DNA of 64,000 nucleotides from CAIVVT01 sp963823095 (GCA_963823095.1 CAWGKI010000019.1:186001-250000), one strand, 5' to 3'. Counted from the stretch's first letter, positions 19,014-28,389 are shown. A program made the numbers and translations. The notes: a model not told the origin generated them from the sequence alone.

Positions 19014-19691
19014 ATGGCCAAGATTCTAGTTGTCGAAGACGAACCCGCCATCGCCTTCGCCCTGGAAAACGATCTTCATACGGAGGGTTACGAGATAACG
19101 CTAGTGGGCGACGGAGTGGAAGCCGTAAAGCGTGCCCGCGCGGAGTCCTTCGACCTGATCCTGCTGGACGTCATGCTGCCCAATAAGGACGGCTTCGAGG
19201 TCTGCCGCGAGCTGAGGCACGGCGGTCTGAGCACGCCCATCATCATGTTGACCGCAAGGATGCAGGAAGCGGAAAAGATTCTGGGGCTGGACGTGGGCGC
19301 CGACGATTATGTGACCAAGCCGTTCAGCCCGCGCGAGCTGCGCGCGCGCATCCGGGCCATGCTTCGGCGAAACGTGGTTGAGACGGGCGGCGAGGTACAT
19401 CGCTTTGGCCGTTGCGAGTTGGACCTGGCGCGTTTCGAACTGCGGCGGGAGGGCCGCAAACTGGAGGCCACACACACTGAACTGAAACTCCTGACCGCTT
19501 TCATCCGCAACCGGGGACGCGTGCTCACGCGCGAGGCCCTCCTCGAAAACGTCTGGGGTTCCGGCGTCTTCGTGACCGACCGTGTGGTGGACAACCACAT
19601 TGTGGCGCTGCGGAAAAAGATAGAGGACGATCCCTCCGCGCCCCGGTACCTGATCAGCATCCGCGGTATGGGCTATCGATTTGATGGGTAG
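19014..19691 (+). CDS. OmpR/PhoB-type response regulator
   Basis: 225 residues from the preferred ATG 19014; the in-frame ATG at 18999 has no ribosome site. Receiver with Asp52 and Lys102, then a winged-helix DNA-binding domain (about 130-225) with ELKLLTAFIRNRGRVLTREALLENVWG and the wing RYLISIRGMGYRF. It is the likely transcriptional output of the upstream kinase and probably binds the 11-bp-spaced CTGAC/CCGAT repeats before the kinase and propeller genes. Its last ~70 bp have been copied twice downstream as part of the propeller tandem duplication. Confidence 0.93.
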   Translation: MAKILVVEDEPAIAFALENDLHTEGYEITLVGDGVEAVKRARAESFDLILLDVMLPNKDGFEVCRELRHGGLSTPIIMLTARMQEAEKILGLDVGADDYVTKPFSPRELRARIRAMLRRNVVETGGEVHRFGRCELDLARFELRREGRKLEATHTELKLLTAFIRNRGRVLTREALLENVWGSGVFVTDRVVDNHIVALRKKIEDDPSAPRYLISIRGMGYRFDG

Positions 19692-19734
19692 GTCCCCACG
19701 TGTCAGGAAATTCAGACCGAGTTCGTGCAAGATC

Positions 19735-19750
19735 CTGACTGAATCCCGAT
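19735..19750 (+). promoter_or_regulatory. CTGAC-N6-CCGAT pair, 11-bp spacing, propeller copy 1
   Basis: CTGAC (19735) and CCGAT (19746) lie 53-68 bp upstream of ATG 19803. The same pair occurs at 22111/22122 and 24480/24491, and a triple version upstream of the kinase. Confidence 0.5.
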
Positions 19751-19802
19751 AACCCGCAAACATTGCCGCCGCATTCTGAAATCGCACTCCGGGAGGTGCG
19801 GC

Positions 19803-21911
19803 ATGAAACTCGAAAGACTCGAAAACCTGGCGCTGGCCTTGACGGCAGTCTTTTCCTTAATCCTCTGCGGAGCTGCCGTCGTCAGTATGATCGTGCTCGC
19901 TAGCCTGATTCTGGAGTTCGCCGCAGTGCCGCTGCATGCGCAAACGAGCCCCGCGGTCGAGCTTCAGGCGGCGATGACCAAAGAACAAGTGGATGGCGAC
20001 CTCAAGACCGCAATCGCCGCCTATCAGAAGATCGCGGCGGACAAGTCTGCTCCCCGCGACGTACGCTCCAAGGCGCTGCTCCACCTGGCCGGTTGCTACG
20101 AAAAGCTCGGGCAGCGGGCCCAGAGCGTGTACCAGCAGATTGTGCGTGATTTTGCGGACCAGCCCGCCGCCGCGCAGGCGCGGGCGCGGCTCGCGGCGTT
20201 GAAGCAGGATGACCGTTCCGCCGCGCCCACGGCGATGACGCAGCGCAAAATCCAGCCATTAGGCACTTGCCCGCCCCCGAATACCATCTGCATGGACCCC
20301 ATCGACACCGACGGTCAACGAATGGTGTACTTCAATTACTCAGCCGGGGAAGTGGTTTACGGTAACGCTGCCCAAAACAGCAAGCGTGTCTTCTTCAAGT
20401 TCAAACCAGGTGCAGGGAGTAGTCTCTATCCGTCGAGGGACTTCTCGAAGGCTCTCATTGAAGTCAACAGCCAAACTGGCGAATTAGCCGGAGGCCAATT
20501 AGCCGTCGTTAACACGGATGGGACCGGTTATCGCGAACTCGGCAAGTTCGCCAGCCTCCAGCACGGAGCTGAGAGCTGGTCTTGGGATAATCGGTCCGTC
20601 CTGGTCCCGTGTCAAACTCCAGGGGGTAAGGGCCGCCTGCTGAGTGTCTCGCTCGCCGATGGCCAAATCCGCGAGTTGGTCAGTCTCGAAACAGGAACGG
20701 TAGCCCGTGCCGTGTTCTCTCCAGACGGCCGCTTCGTGGCCTACGAAGTCCCCGCGCCCTCGGTGGAGGATCCGGAGTCGAGGATGTTCGTGGTGCCTGC
20801 CCAGGGGGGACAACCGCAATTAGTCTACCAGCAGCGGCTGACATGGTTCTCTCCTTGGGAACGACCGGTCAAACTCCTGGATTGGACGGCTGACGGACGC
20901 TTTCTCGCCATTGCCAGCGATCGCACAGGCAAAGGCGCGCTTCACCTTCTGCCAATGAAAGACGGCAAATCTGCTGGCGCCCCAGTCTTTGTCAAGTATG
21001 GAGATTTCGAAGAGGGCGTCACGACTGCCGCCGGGGGATTGGTTTACCGTTCTATCAAACCTGGTGGCCTATTTTCGGTCTATCTGGCATCGCTCGATGC
21101 GGCTGGTCGCCCAGGCGATTGGAAACGCCTGGATCTTCCCCTTGGCAATACCCTCTTTCCGGAGACTAATTGGTCTATTGACAGCAATGAAATCGTCTAC
21201 TCTGCGATGAACGAAGACTCGGGACAATCTGGTGGCCAGGTGGTCCATCTGCGTAACCTCTCCACGGGAGCGGATCGCGAGATCTATCACGCGCTCGGTT
21301 ACTCCACTTGCGCATGGGCGTTTCAGCAACCGAAGCTTTTCTGCGGCGACTACACGGCCGCAAAGTCGGACATCTTTTCGATTGCGGTGGACTCAGGGGA
21401 AATTACCCGGCTCCACACCTTTCAAAGGCCGGCGATCGGGATGCCCTACCCCAGCCAAGACGATCGGGCGCTTTACCTTACTCGCATACTCGGGGACGGC
21501 AAGTGGGAACTCCTGCGATGGGAAATCGCGACCGGGCGGGAGACGATACTCGAGAAGTTCATCCCCACCGAGACCTTTGTGCTGTTATCGGCGGACACGC
21601 GCTGGCTCATCCGCGCGAACAGCGCCAATAAAAGCCTCGATATACGCCTCGCGGCAGGCGGCGATTGGAAATCGCTCGTTTCCTTCAGCGAATTCTGGGG
21701 GGTGACGCTGCTCGTCAACGACACGCCTGACGGCAAGTGGCTGCTGTACCATGGCGTCGATTCCACTGGAAAACACAGCCTGTTTCGCATCGCGACTGCG
21801 GGCGGTACGCCGGAGCGGCTGGGCGACTTCTCAACATCGGAGGCTTTGGAACCATGGTGGTCAGCCCCGATGGGAGCAAGATTCTCGTCGTCTCGCGGGC
21901 ACGTTTTCTAA
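19803..21911 (+). CDS. TPR/TolB-like propeller membrane protein, copy 1 (C-terminus frameshifted)
   Basis: 702 residues. N-terminal membrane segment (about 10-38), then a TPR-like helical region (55-130: DLKTAIAAYQKIAADKSAPRD, ALLHLAGCYEKLGQRAQSVYQQIV), then a TolB/PD40-like beta-propeller (about 150-690) with repeated FSPDGRFVAYE, WTADGRFLAIASDRTGKGALHLLP and DTPDGKWLLYH blades. Probably a periplasm-facing binding or scaffold protein. Compared with copy 2, the last ~20 residues are lost: a one-base loss near 21840 and a second indel near 21890 scatter GTMVVSPDGSKIL and DYELWSLENFVPPAPKP over two other frames. The last blade is therefore probably damaged. Confidence 0.85.
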   Translation: MKLERLENLALALTAVFSLILCGAAVVSMIVLASLILEFAAVPLHAQTSPAVELQAAMTKEQVDGDLKTAIAAYQKIAADKSAPRDVRSKALLHLAGCYEKLGQRAQSVYQQIVRDFADQPAAAQARARLAALKQDDRSAAPTAMTQRKIQPLGTCPPPNTICMDPIDTDGQRMVYFNYSAGEVVYGNAAQNSKRVFFKFKPGAGSSLYPSRDFSKALIEVNSQTGELAGGQLAVVNTDGTGYRELGKFASLQHGAESWSWDNRSVLVPCQTPGGKGRLLSVSLADGQIRELVSLETGTVARAVFSPDGRFVAYEVPAPSVEDPESRMFVVPAQGGQPQLVYQQRLTWFSPWERPVKLLDWTADGRFLAIASDRTGKGALHLLPMKDGKSAGAPVFVKYGDFEEGVTTAAGGLVYRSIKPGGLFSVYLASLDAAGRPGDWKRLDLPLGNTLFPETNWSIDSNEIVYSAMNEDSGQSGGQVVHLRNLSTGADREIYHALGYSTCAWAFQQPKLFCGDYTAAKSDIFSIAVDSGEITRLHTFQRPAIGMPYPSQDDRALYLTRILGDGKWELLRWEIATGRETILEKFIPTETFVLLSADTRWLIRANSANKSLDIRLAAGGDWKSLVSFSEFWGVTLLVNDTPDGKWLLYHGVDSTGKHSLFRIATAGGTPERLGDFSTSEALEPWWSAPMGARFSSSRGHVF

Positions 21912-22110
21912 TGACTACGAACTGTGGTCTCTCGAAAACTTCGTTCCTCCGGCGCCGAAACCGTGAGGAGTTGCGATTCGAATGTTGGGCAGAAGAGAGA
22001 AGATGATTCCTCCGCAGCCCGGTACCTGATCAGCATCCGTGGTATGGGATATCGATTTGATGGGTAAGATCTCGCGTGTCAGGAAATCCAGACCGAGTTC
22101 ATGCAAGGTC

Positions 22111-22126
22111 CTGACCGAATCCCGAT
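22111..22126 (+). promoter_or_regulatory. CTGAC-N6-CCGAT pair, propeller copy 2
   Basis: CTGAC at 22111 and CCGAT at 22122, at the same distance from ATG 22179 as in copy 1. The motif has survived duplication while surrounding bases vary. Confidence 0.5.
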
Positions 22127-22178
22127 ACTCCGCGAACATTGCAGCGGCATTCTGAAATCGCACTCTGGGAGGTGCGGC

Positions 22179-24335
22179 ATGAAACTCGAGAGACTCGAAA
22201 ACCTGGCGTTGGCCTTGACGGCAGTCTTCTCCTTGCTGCTCTGCGCAACTGCAGTCTTGAGTATTGGCATACTGATTGGCCTGTTGTCCCAGTTCGCGGT
22301 CATGCCGCTGCATGCGCAAACCAGCCCCGCGGTCGAGCTTCAGGCGGCGATGACCAAAGAACAAGTGGATGGCGACCTCAAGACCGCCATCGCCGCCTAT
22401 CAGAAGATCGCGGCGGACAAGGCTGCTCCCCGCGACGTGCGCTCGAAGGCTCTGCTCCATCTCGCCGGGTGCTACGAGAAGCTCGGACAGCAGGCACAGA
22501 GCGTGTACCAGCAGATTGTGCGTGATTTTGCGGACCAGCCCGCCGCCACGCAGGCGCGGGCGCGGCTCGCGGCGTTGAAGCAGGGTGACCGTTCCGCCGC
22601 GCCCACGGCGATGACGCAGCGCAAGATCCAGCCGTTAGGCACTTGCCCGGACCCGGAGGCTACCAATTGCGCGGGCCCGGGGGACACCGACGGTCACCGC
22701 ATGGTGTACGCGAATTTCGCAGCCGGAGAAGTGGTTTATGGGGATCTTGCGCAACACAGCGAGGTTGTCCTTTTTAGGTTTAAACCCGGAGGCTTGGGTT
22801 GGTTCATTCCATCGAGAGATTTCTCGAAGGTCCTACTCGGAGTCCCCGGTGCGTCCGGCGGTCAACTAGCCGTCGTTAACACAGATGGGACGGGTTATCG
22901 CGAAATAGGCAAACTCGAGGTCCAACTGCGAGGTGTGAAGTGGTCTTGGGATAATCGCTACGTCCTGATCTGGGGCCAGTCTCCAGGGGGGAAGGGTCGC
23001 CTGCTGAGTGCCTCGCTCGCCGATGGCCAAACCCGGGAGTTGGTCACTCTCGAAACAGGAACAGTGGCGAGTGCAGCGTTTTCTCCGGACGGCCGTTTCG
23101 TGGCCTACGAGGTCCCCTCGCCCTCGGTGACCGACCCGGAATCCAGGATGTTCGTGGTGCCTGCTCAGGGGGGTCCGCCGTTGCTGGTCTACCAGCAACG
23201 ACTGAGATGGGTTTCGCCTTGGCAACGGCCCGTCAGACTCCTGGATTGGACGGCCGACGGACGCTATCTCGCCATCGCCAGTGATCGCACAGGCAAGGGC
23301 GCGCTTCACCTCCTGCCCATGAAAGACGGCAAATCTGGCGGCGACCCAGTCTTTGTCAAGTACGGAGATTTCGAAGAGGGCGTCACGACAGCCTCAGGGG
23401 GAATGGTTTACACTTCGGTGAAACCTGGCGGCCTTTGGTCGGTCTATCTCACGTCGCTCGATGCGGATAGTCGGCCGGGCGATTGGAAACGCCTGGATCT
23501 TCCCCTCGGCAACACCTACAATCCGTGGCCTCAATGGTCTGTTGACAGCAGAGAAATCGTCTACTCTGCGATGAACGAAGATTCTGGACAATCCGGTGGC
23601 GAGGTGGTGCATCTGCGCAGCCTTTCTACTGGAGCGGATCGCGAGATCTATCACGCGCTCGGTTACTCCACTTGCGCATGGGCGTTTCAGCAGCCAAAGC
23701 TTTTCTGCAGCGACTACACGGCTGAAAGGTCGGACATCTTTTCGATTGCGTCCGACTCCGGAGAAATCGCCCGGCTTCACACCTTTGAAACGCCCGCGGT
23801 CGCGTTGCCCTACCCCAGCCAAGATGACCGGGCGCTTTACATGACTCGCATACTTGGGGACGGCGCGTGGGAACTCCTGCGATGGGAAATCGCGACCGGG
23901 CGGCAGACGATCCTCGAGAAGTTCATCCCGACCAAGGCCCAGGTTCTAATTTCGCCGGACGAGCGCTGGCTCATGCGGGTGAACATAACCAAGAATAGCT
24001 TCGACATACGCCCCGTGGCAGGCGGCGACTGGAAATCTCTAGTTTCGTTCAGCGGCAGTAACGCTTGGAGGGGATCTGGGCACGTCAACGACACGCCCGA
24101 CGGCAAGTGGCTGCTGTACCATGACGTCGATTCCACCGGAAAACACAGCCTGTTTCGCATAGCGGCCGCGGGCGGTTCGCCGGAGCGTCTGGGCGATTTC
24201 CCAACAAAGGAGAGGTCCGGCACCTTGGTGGTCAGCCCCGATGGGAGCAAGATCCTCGTCTCCGCGGGCGAGCCTTTTGATGGCTACGAACTGTGGTCTC
24301 TCGAAAACTTCGTTCCTCCGGCGCCGAAACCGTGA
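22179..24335 (+). CDS. TPR/TolB-like propeller membrane protein, copy 2 (full length)
   Basis: 718 residues from ATG 22179, which matches the start of copies 1 and 3; the longer open frame reads into the duplicated intergenic DNA. Membrane segment (10-38), TPR-like region (55-130) and propeller (150-710) as in copy 1, but with an intact C-terminal blade ending GYELWSLENFVPPAPKP. Similarity to copy 1 is highest in the first 150 residues and in the central blades. Variable patches (about 155-195, for example CPDPEATNCAGPGDTDG) suggest the exposed face is diversifying. It is the only complete member of the family here. Confidence 0.88.
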   Translation: MKLERLENLALALTAVFSLLLCATAVLSIGILIGLLSQFAVMPLHAQTSPAVELQAAMTKEQVDGDLKTAIAAYQKIAADKAAPRDVRSKALLHLAGCYEKLGQQAQSVYQQIVRDFADQPAATQARARLAALKQGDRSAAPTAMTQRKIQPLGTCPDPEATNCAGPGDTDGHRMVYANFAAGEVVYGDLAQHSEVVLFRFKPGGLGWFIPSRDFSKVLLGVPGASGGQLAVVNTDGTGYREIGKLEVQLRGVKWSWDNRYVLIWGQSPGGKGRLLSASLADGQTRELVTLETGTVASAAFSPDGRFVAYEVPSPSVTDPESRMFVVPAQGGPPLLVYQQRLRWVSPWQRPVRLLDWTADGRYLAIASDRTGKGALHLLPMKDGKSGGDPVFVKYGDFEEGVTTASGGMVYTSVKPGGLWSVYLTSLDADSRPGDWKRLDLPLGNTYNPWPQWSVDSREIVYSAMNEDSGQSGGEVVHLRSLSTGADREIYHALGYSTCAWAFQQPKLFCSDYTAERSDIFSIASDSGEIARLHTFETPAVALPYPSQDDRALYMTRILGDGAWELLRWEIATGRQTILEKFIPTKAQVLISPDERWLMRVNITKNSFDIRPVAGGDWKSLVSFSGSNAWRGSGHVNDTPDGKWLLYHDVDSTGKHSLFRIAAAGGSPERLGDFPTKERSGTLVVSPDGSKILVSAGEPFDGYELWSLENFVPPAPKP

Positions 24336-24355
24336 GGAGTTGCGATTCGAATGTT

Positions 24356-25048
24356 GGGCAGAAGAGAGAAGATGATTCCTCCGCAGCCCGGTACCAGACC
24401 AGCATTCGCGGTATGGGATATCGGTTTGATGTGTAGGATCTCGCGTGCCAGGAAATCCAGACCAAGTTCACGCAAGGTCCTGACCGAATCCCGATATCCC
24501 GCAAACATTCCCGCCACATTCTGAAATCGCACTCTGGGAGGTGCGGCATGAAACTCGAAAGAATCGAAAACCTGGCACTGGCCCTGACTGCAGTCTTTTC
24601 GATACTGCTCTGGGGAGCTGCCGTCGTCAGCATGGTCCTGTTGGCGGGCCTGATTTTGGAGTTCTCCGCAGTGCCGCTGCATGCGCAAACGAGTCCAGCG
24701 GTGGAGCTTCAGGCGGCGATGACCAAAGAACAAGTGGATGGCGACCTCAAGACCGCAATCGCCGCCTATCAGAGAATTGCGGCGGATAAGTCCGCTCCCC
24801 GCGACGTGCGCTCCAAGGCGCTGCTCCATCTCGCGGGGTGCTACGAAAAGCTCGGGCAGCAGGCGCAGAGCGTGTACCAGCAAATCGTGCGTGATTTCGC
24901 GGACCAGCCCGCCGCCACGCAGGCCCGGGCACGGCTGGCGGCGTTGAAGCAGGATGACCGTCCCGGTGCGCCCACGGCGATGACGCAGCGCAAGATCCAG
25001 CCGTTAGGCAACCGCGTGGGCCCGCGCCCGGCGGACACCGACCGTCAC
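24356..25048 (+). repeat. Tandem duplication unit 3, truncated
   Basis: Same order: regulator ghost (24367-24436, with a further nonsynonymous change), intergenic motif (24480/24491), then the first ~155 codons of the propeller gene. Similarity stops near 25048, just before an unrelated small gene. Confidence 0.8.
24480..24495 (+). promoter_or_regulatory. CTGAC-N6-CCGAT pair, propeller copy 3
   Basis: CTGAC at 24480 and CCGAT at 24491, kept at 11-bp spacing even upstream of a truncated gene. Confidence 0.45.
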
Positions 25049-25111
25049 CGATTAGGAGAGTACACATGCGAAAGACAATATCTATTACACTCGCGTTGCT
25101 CATGGCGTTGA
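24548..25111 (+). pseudogene. Truncated propeller protein, copy 3
   Basis: 187-residue frame. Residues 1-150 match the membrane and TPR-like regions of copies 1 and 2 (from MKLERIENLALALTAVFS to TQRKIQPLG), then the propeller is missing and the tail runs out of frame into the next gene. It retains an upstream control motif and start, so a short membrane-anchored TPR protein could still be made. The breakpoint falls at the TPR-propeller boundary, and the next gene begins at 25066 inside the tail. Confidence 0.8.
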
Positions 25112-25434
25112 ACTTGGTCCCTTCGGCTTTTGGCAAGGACAGCGTAGCAAGCCAGATAACAGCCATGCCAATTGGCGCGAAGATCGAACTTCACCTCAAA
25201 AACAAACAAACCATGCGGGGTACCAGAGGGCAGTTATCGAACGCCGGTTTTGCGCTGGTCGACGCAAGTAAGCAAGAACACCAGATTGCGTTCGACGACG
25301 TGGGCTCGGTAAAACGGCTCACCACAAAGTCGCACCTCGCGCGCAACGTGCTGATCCTGGTTGGCCTCGGTGTGGTCGTGCTGGGTGTCATGGCCCTCCT
25401 CATAGAAGCTGCTCGTCACAAAGCACCGTTTTAA
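25066..25434 (+). CDS. Small exported protein with C-terminal membrane helix
   Basis: 122 residues: signal peptide (MRKTISITLALLMALNLVPSAFG), a short beta-rich domain (about 30-85: IGAKIELHLKNKQTMRGTRGQL, FALVDASKQEHQIAFDDV) and a transmembrane helix (about 95-115, VLILVGLGVVVLGVMALLIEA). The beta-rich part resembles a minimal SH3/Sm-like barrel as in other acidobacterial secreted hypotheticals; this is inference. AGGAG lies upstream of ATG 25066. Its function is unknown. It follows the truncated propeller copy with no gap, so it may use that copy's promoter. Confidence 0.75.
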   Translation: MRKTISITLALLMALNLVPSAFGKDSVASQITAMPIGAKIELHLKNKQTMRGTRGQLSNAGFALVDASKQEHQIAFDDVGSVKRLTTKSHLARNVLILVGLGVVVLGVMALLIEAARHKAPF

Positions 25435-25647
25435 CATTTCCATATTGAAATGTCTGGACGGATTCCGCGGAAAGCATGCGTATTCCGGGCGATGCCGATC
25501 ATGATTCCGGCTGATGGTCTGTCACTGTTTAGCTTGTCTTGCGCGAGGAATTTAGGGTAATCATCTGGCTTCACGCAACCCAGTGTGCACGGGCATATTC
25601 CCCCAATGAGCCGACTGCCCTTGGGCGGGGAATTGGTGACAGTATTG
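25435..25647. other. Intergenic DNA at the right end of the island
   Basis: 213 bp without a supported gene. It ends in the paired TTGGTGAC repeats (25633/25645) shared with the left junction. A weak CATTTC/GAAATG hairpin follows the stop of the small exported protein. Confidence 0.5.
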
Positions 25648-25926
<279 letters not shown>

Positions 25927-26212
25927 CTCTGACTATAGCGAACCCGACCAGCTTCCGCAATGAAATCGGTAACGCCACTGTGACCGAATTCCGGACCGAA
26001 TTCCGGACCCTTCGCCCCGTTCCTCGCGTATGCTGTCCTGAGAGGTGTCCGCGATGTTTCTCGCCGCATGTCCGCGTCCCGCCGCCAGACGGCCGGTGGC
26101 CCTCTCTCACGCCTGTCCTTTGCCATAGATTCCACACCGCTGGCCAGAAGTGCGCCTTCCGGGCGCCCGCCCGCGGCCGTCGTGGAATTCGATCGAGAAA
26201 TAGGAGAAATTC

Positions 26213-28045
26213 ATGTTCGAAGCGTGGTATTACGTCGTAGCCCTGCTTGGGTTAGTCGTCCTGCTGCTGTGCGCCAAGGCCCTGTTGGGCCTGGTCAGTA
26301 TCCGGGAAATACAGGTCGGGATCGTTGTTAAGAAGTTCAGATTGGGCGGCGCCGGCCTGCCCAATGGGCGCATCGTCGCGCTCAACGGGGAACCCGGAAT
26401 TCAGGCCGACACGCTTGCTCCGGGACTTCATTTCTGGTACTGGCCCTGGGTCTATCGGGTCGAAAAGGTTCCGGTCGTCGTCGTGCCGCCCGGCCACCTT
26501 GGATTGGTCAACGCGCGCGATGGCGATCCAATCCCGGTGAACCGCATCCTCTGCTCCGCCGTACCCTGCGACAATTTCCAGGACGCGCGCAAATTCCTCT
26601 CGTCGGGAGGACAAAGAGGTCGTCAGTCGGCCATGCTGACCGCCGGTCTGTACCGCATCAACACCGCTCTGTTCGAGGTCAAGACCGACATCCCGATCCG
26701 GCGCATCGAATCGAACAAAATCGGCGTCGTCACCGCGCTGGATGGCGCACCGATGCCAGCCGGCCAGATGGCCGCGCCCGAGGTGGCCGGACACAACAAC
26801 TTCCAGGATCCCGAGGCCTTCGTCCATAATGGCGGCAGCCGCGGGCTGCAGCAGCAGATCATCCTGGCCGGAACTTGGAATATCAATCCGTGGTTCGCCG
26901 AAGTGGAGGAGTTCGATCTGACCGAAGTGCCCATCGGCCACGTCGGCGTTGTCGTCAGCTACGTCGGCAGCGAGGAGCAGTCCAAGGACATTTCCGGCGA
27001 GGGCTTCACTCACGGCAATATCGTCACGGTCGGCGGCAAGGGCGTCTGGAAGGACCCGCTGTATCCGGGCAAGCACCCGTTGAACGTGAAGATCATGCGC
27101 GTCGAGATCGTCCCGACCACGAACATCGTCCTGAACTGGGCCAACACCCGCAGCGAGTCTCACAAGCTCGACGAGCGTCTCTGTACCATCAGCGTGCGCT
27201 CCTTCGACGGCTTCACCTTCAACCTCGACGTCAGCCAGATTATCAACATCGGCGCGACCAAAGCCCCCTGGGTCATCTCTCGCGTCGGCTCGGTCCAGAA
27301 CCTGGTCGCTCAGGTGCTTGAACCCATCGTCGGCAATTACTTCCGCAATTCGGCTCAGGCTTACACGGTCCTGGACTTTCTCTCCAACCGGACCGAGCGC
27401 CAGAAGGAAGCGCGCGAGCATATCGCCGGGGCCATTCAGCTCTACGACGTCCAATCCGTCGATACGCTGATCGGCGACATCACGCCGCCGCCTGAGCTGA
27501 TGAAAACTCTCACTGATCGCAAACTCGCCGATGAGCAGCGCAAGACTTTCATAGTCCAGCAGACCAGCGAGACCACGCGCCAGGAGTTGGAGCGGCAGCG
27601 GGCGCTGGCCGATAAGCAGCGCGAGATCCTCAACTCGGAACAGGACGTGCGTATCGCCGAAATGCGCGCCAACGCAGTGGTCAAGACTGCCGCCGGTGAA
27701 TCGGAAGCGGCCGCCAAGCGATCGGAAGGACAGGCTGCGGCCGCTCTCAAAGTCGGCTCGGCGGAAGCGGACGTGGTCGCCATGAAGGGCCGCCGCGAGG
27801 CCGAGGCGATTGCGGCCATCGGCAATGCGCGTGCCGAGGCCTATCAGGTCGGCGTGAAGGCGCTGGGAGATACTTTCGGTCTGCTCCAGATCTTCACGAC
27901 ACTCGCAGACAAGAACATTCGCCTCACGCCAGACGTGTTGGTCAACGGCTCGCAGGGATCGGGTGCGTCCGAGGGACTTATCGCGCTGTTACTGCGAGAT
28001 CTGGTGACAAGTCATCCTCCGTCGCAGGCTCCGGGTCAGAAGTAG
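26213..28045 (+). CDS. SPFH/band-7 domain membrane protein
   Basis: 610 residues. N-terminal transmembrane helix (about 5-28), then SPFH domain segments, including an internal region with two similar stretches (NFQDARKFLSSGGQRGRQ about 120-137 and NFQDPEAFVHNGGSRGLQ about 202-219) that suggest a tandem insertion. A long Ala/Glu/Arg-rich helical region (about 430-560: KRSEGQAAAALKVGSAEADV, KGRREAEAIAAIGNARAEA) predicts flotillin-like coiled coils for oligomerisation. Such proteins form membrane scaffolds and affect protease or transporter organisation. It starts about 285 bp from the tRNA on the opposite strand. Confidence 0.88.
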   Translation: MFEAWYYVVALLGLVVLLLCAKALLGLVSIREIQVGIVVKKFRLGGAGLPNGRIVALNGEPGIQADTLAPGLHFWYWPWVYRVEKVPVVVVPPGHLGLVNARDGDPIPVNRILCSAVPCDNFQDARKFLSSGGQRGRQSAMLTAGLYRINTALFEVKTDIPIRRIESNKIGVVTALDGAPMPAGQMAAPEVAGHNNFQDPEAFVHNGGSRGLQQQIILAGTWNINPWFAEVEEFDLTEVPIGHVGVVVSYVGSEEQSKDISGEGFTHGNIVTVGGKGVWKDPLYPGKHPLNVKIMRVEIVPTTNIVLNWANTRSESHKLDERLCTISVRSFDGFTFNLDVSQIINIGATKAPWVISRVGSVQNLVAQVLEPIVGNYFRNSAQAYTVLDFLSNRTERQKEAREHIAGAIQLYDVQSVDTLIGDITPPPELMKTLTDRKLADEQRKTFIVQQTSETTRQELERQRALADKQREILNSEQDVRIAEMRANAVVKTAAGESEAAAKRSEGQAAAALKVGSAEADVVAMKGRREAEAIAAIGNARAEAYQVGVKALGDTFGLLQIFTTLADKNIRLTPDVLVNGSQGSGASEGLIALLLRDLVTSHPPSQAPGQK

Positions 28046-28058
28046 TTTGAGCGGTGCC

Positions 28059-28162
28059 GCGTGGTGGGGCAGAATTTCAGTCTGCGTGGAGCTTCAGCCC
28101 CGCCCTCTTGTCCGGGAGGACTGGTTGAAGCGGTCCGCAGACTGAAGGTCTGCCCACCACGC
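28059..28162. repeat. Hairpin cassette A
   Basis: Outer inverted ends GCGTGGTGGGGCAGA and (inverted) GCGTGGTGGGCAGAC enclose an inner GCAGA..TCTGC hairpin. Member of the dispersed cassette family also found at 33349, 34418, 38682, 46714, 55015 and 62243. Confidence 0.6.
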
Positions 28163-28275
28163 CCGGCGAACGAGCGCCTCGAACGTCATGCGCAGCGTAG
28201 AGGGAAGCGCGAAAGGGAACCTGATGTTCCATTTCTATTTGCTAAGTCACTGATTCTAAAATGTGATAAAAGACA

Positions 28276-28298
28276 AAAGGGAACCTGATGTTCCCTTT
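28276..28298 (-). terminator. Rho-independent terminator of the Gly-rich secreted protein gene
   Basis: Perfect 9-bp stem AAAGGGAAC/GTTCCCTTT with a 5-nt loop. On the minus strand it is followed by TGTCTTTTATC. It lies between the convergent SPFH and Gly-rich genes. A half copy of the stem (AAAGGGAACCTGATGTTCC) also occurs near 28213. Confidence 0.7.
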
Positions 28299-28389
28299 GG
28301 GCCACGACGGCGAGTGAATGCGAATGCCCAAGCGTGATGAGATTCCGGGCGTTGGAGCTTCTGCGGACGGATCATTTCATGCCAGTCTC

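Larger units (their letters stand above)
19609..21987 (+). repeat. Tandem duplication unit 1 (regulator 3' end + propeller gene)
   Basis: About 2.38 kb, starting within the 3' end of the response regulator and including the intergenic CTGAC/CCGAT site and the first propeller gene. It is the parental copy, because here the regulator gene is complete. Confidence 0.85.
21988..24355 (+). repeat. Tandem duplication unit 2 with regulator ghost
   Basis: Begins with a decayed copy of the response regulator 3' end (22000-22070, still reading SSAARYLISIRGMGYRFDG), then the same intergenic sequence with CTGAC/CCGAT (22111/22122) and propeller copy 2. Confidence 0.85.
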
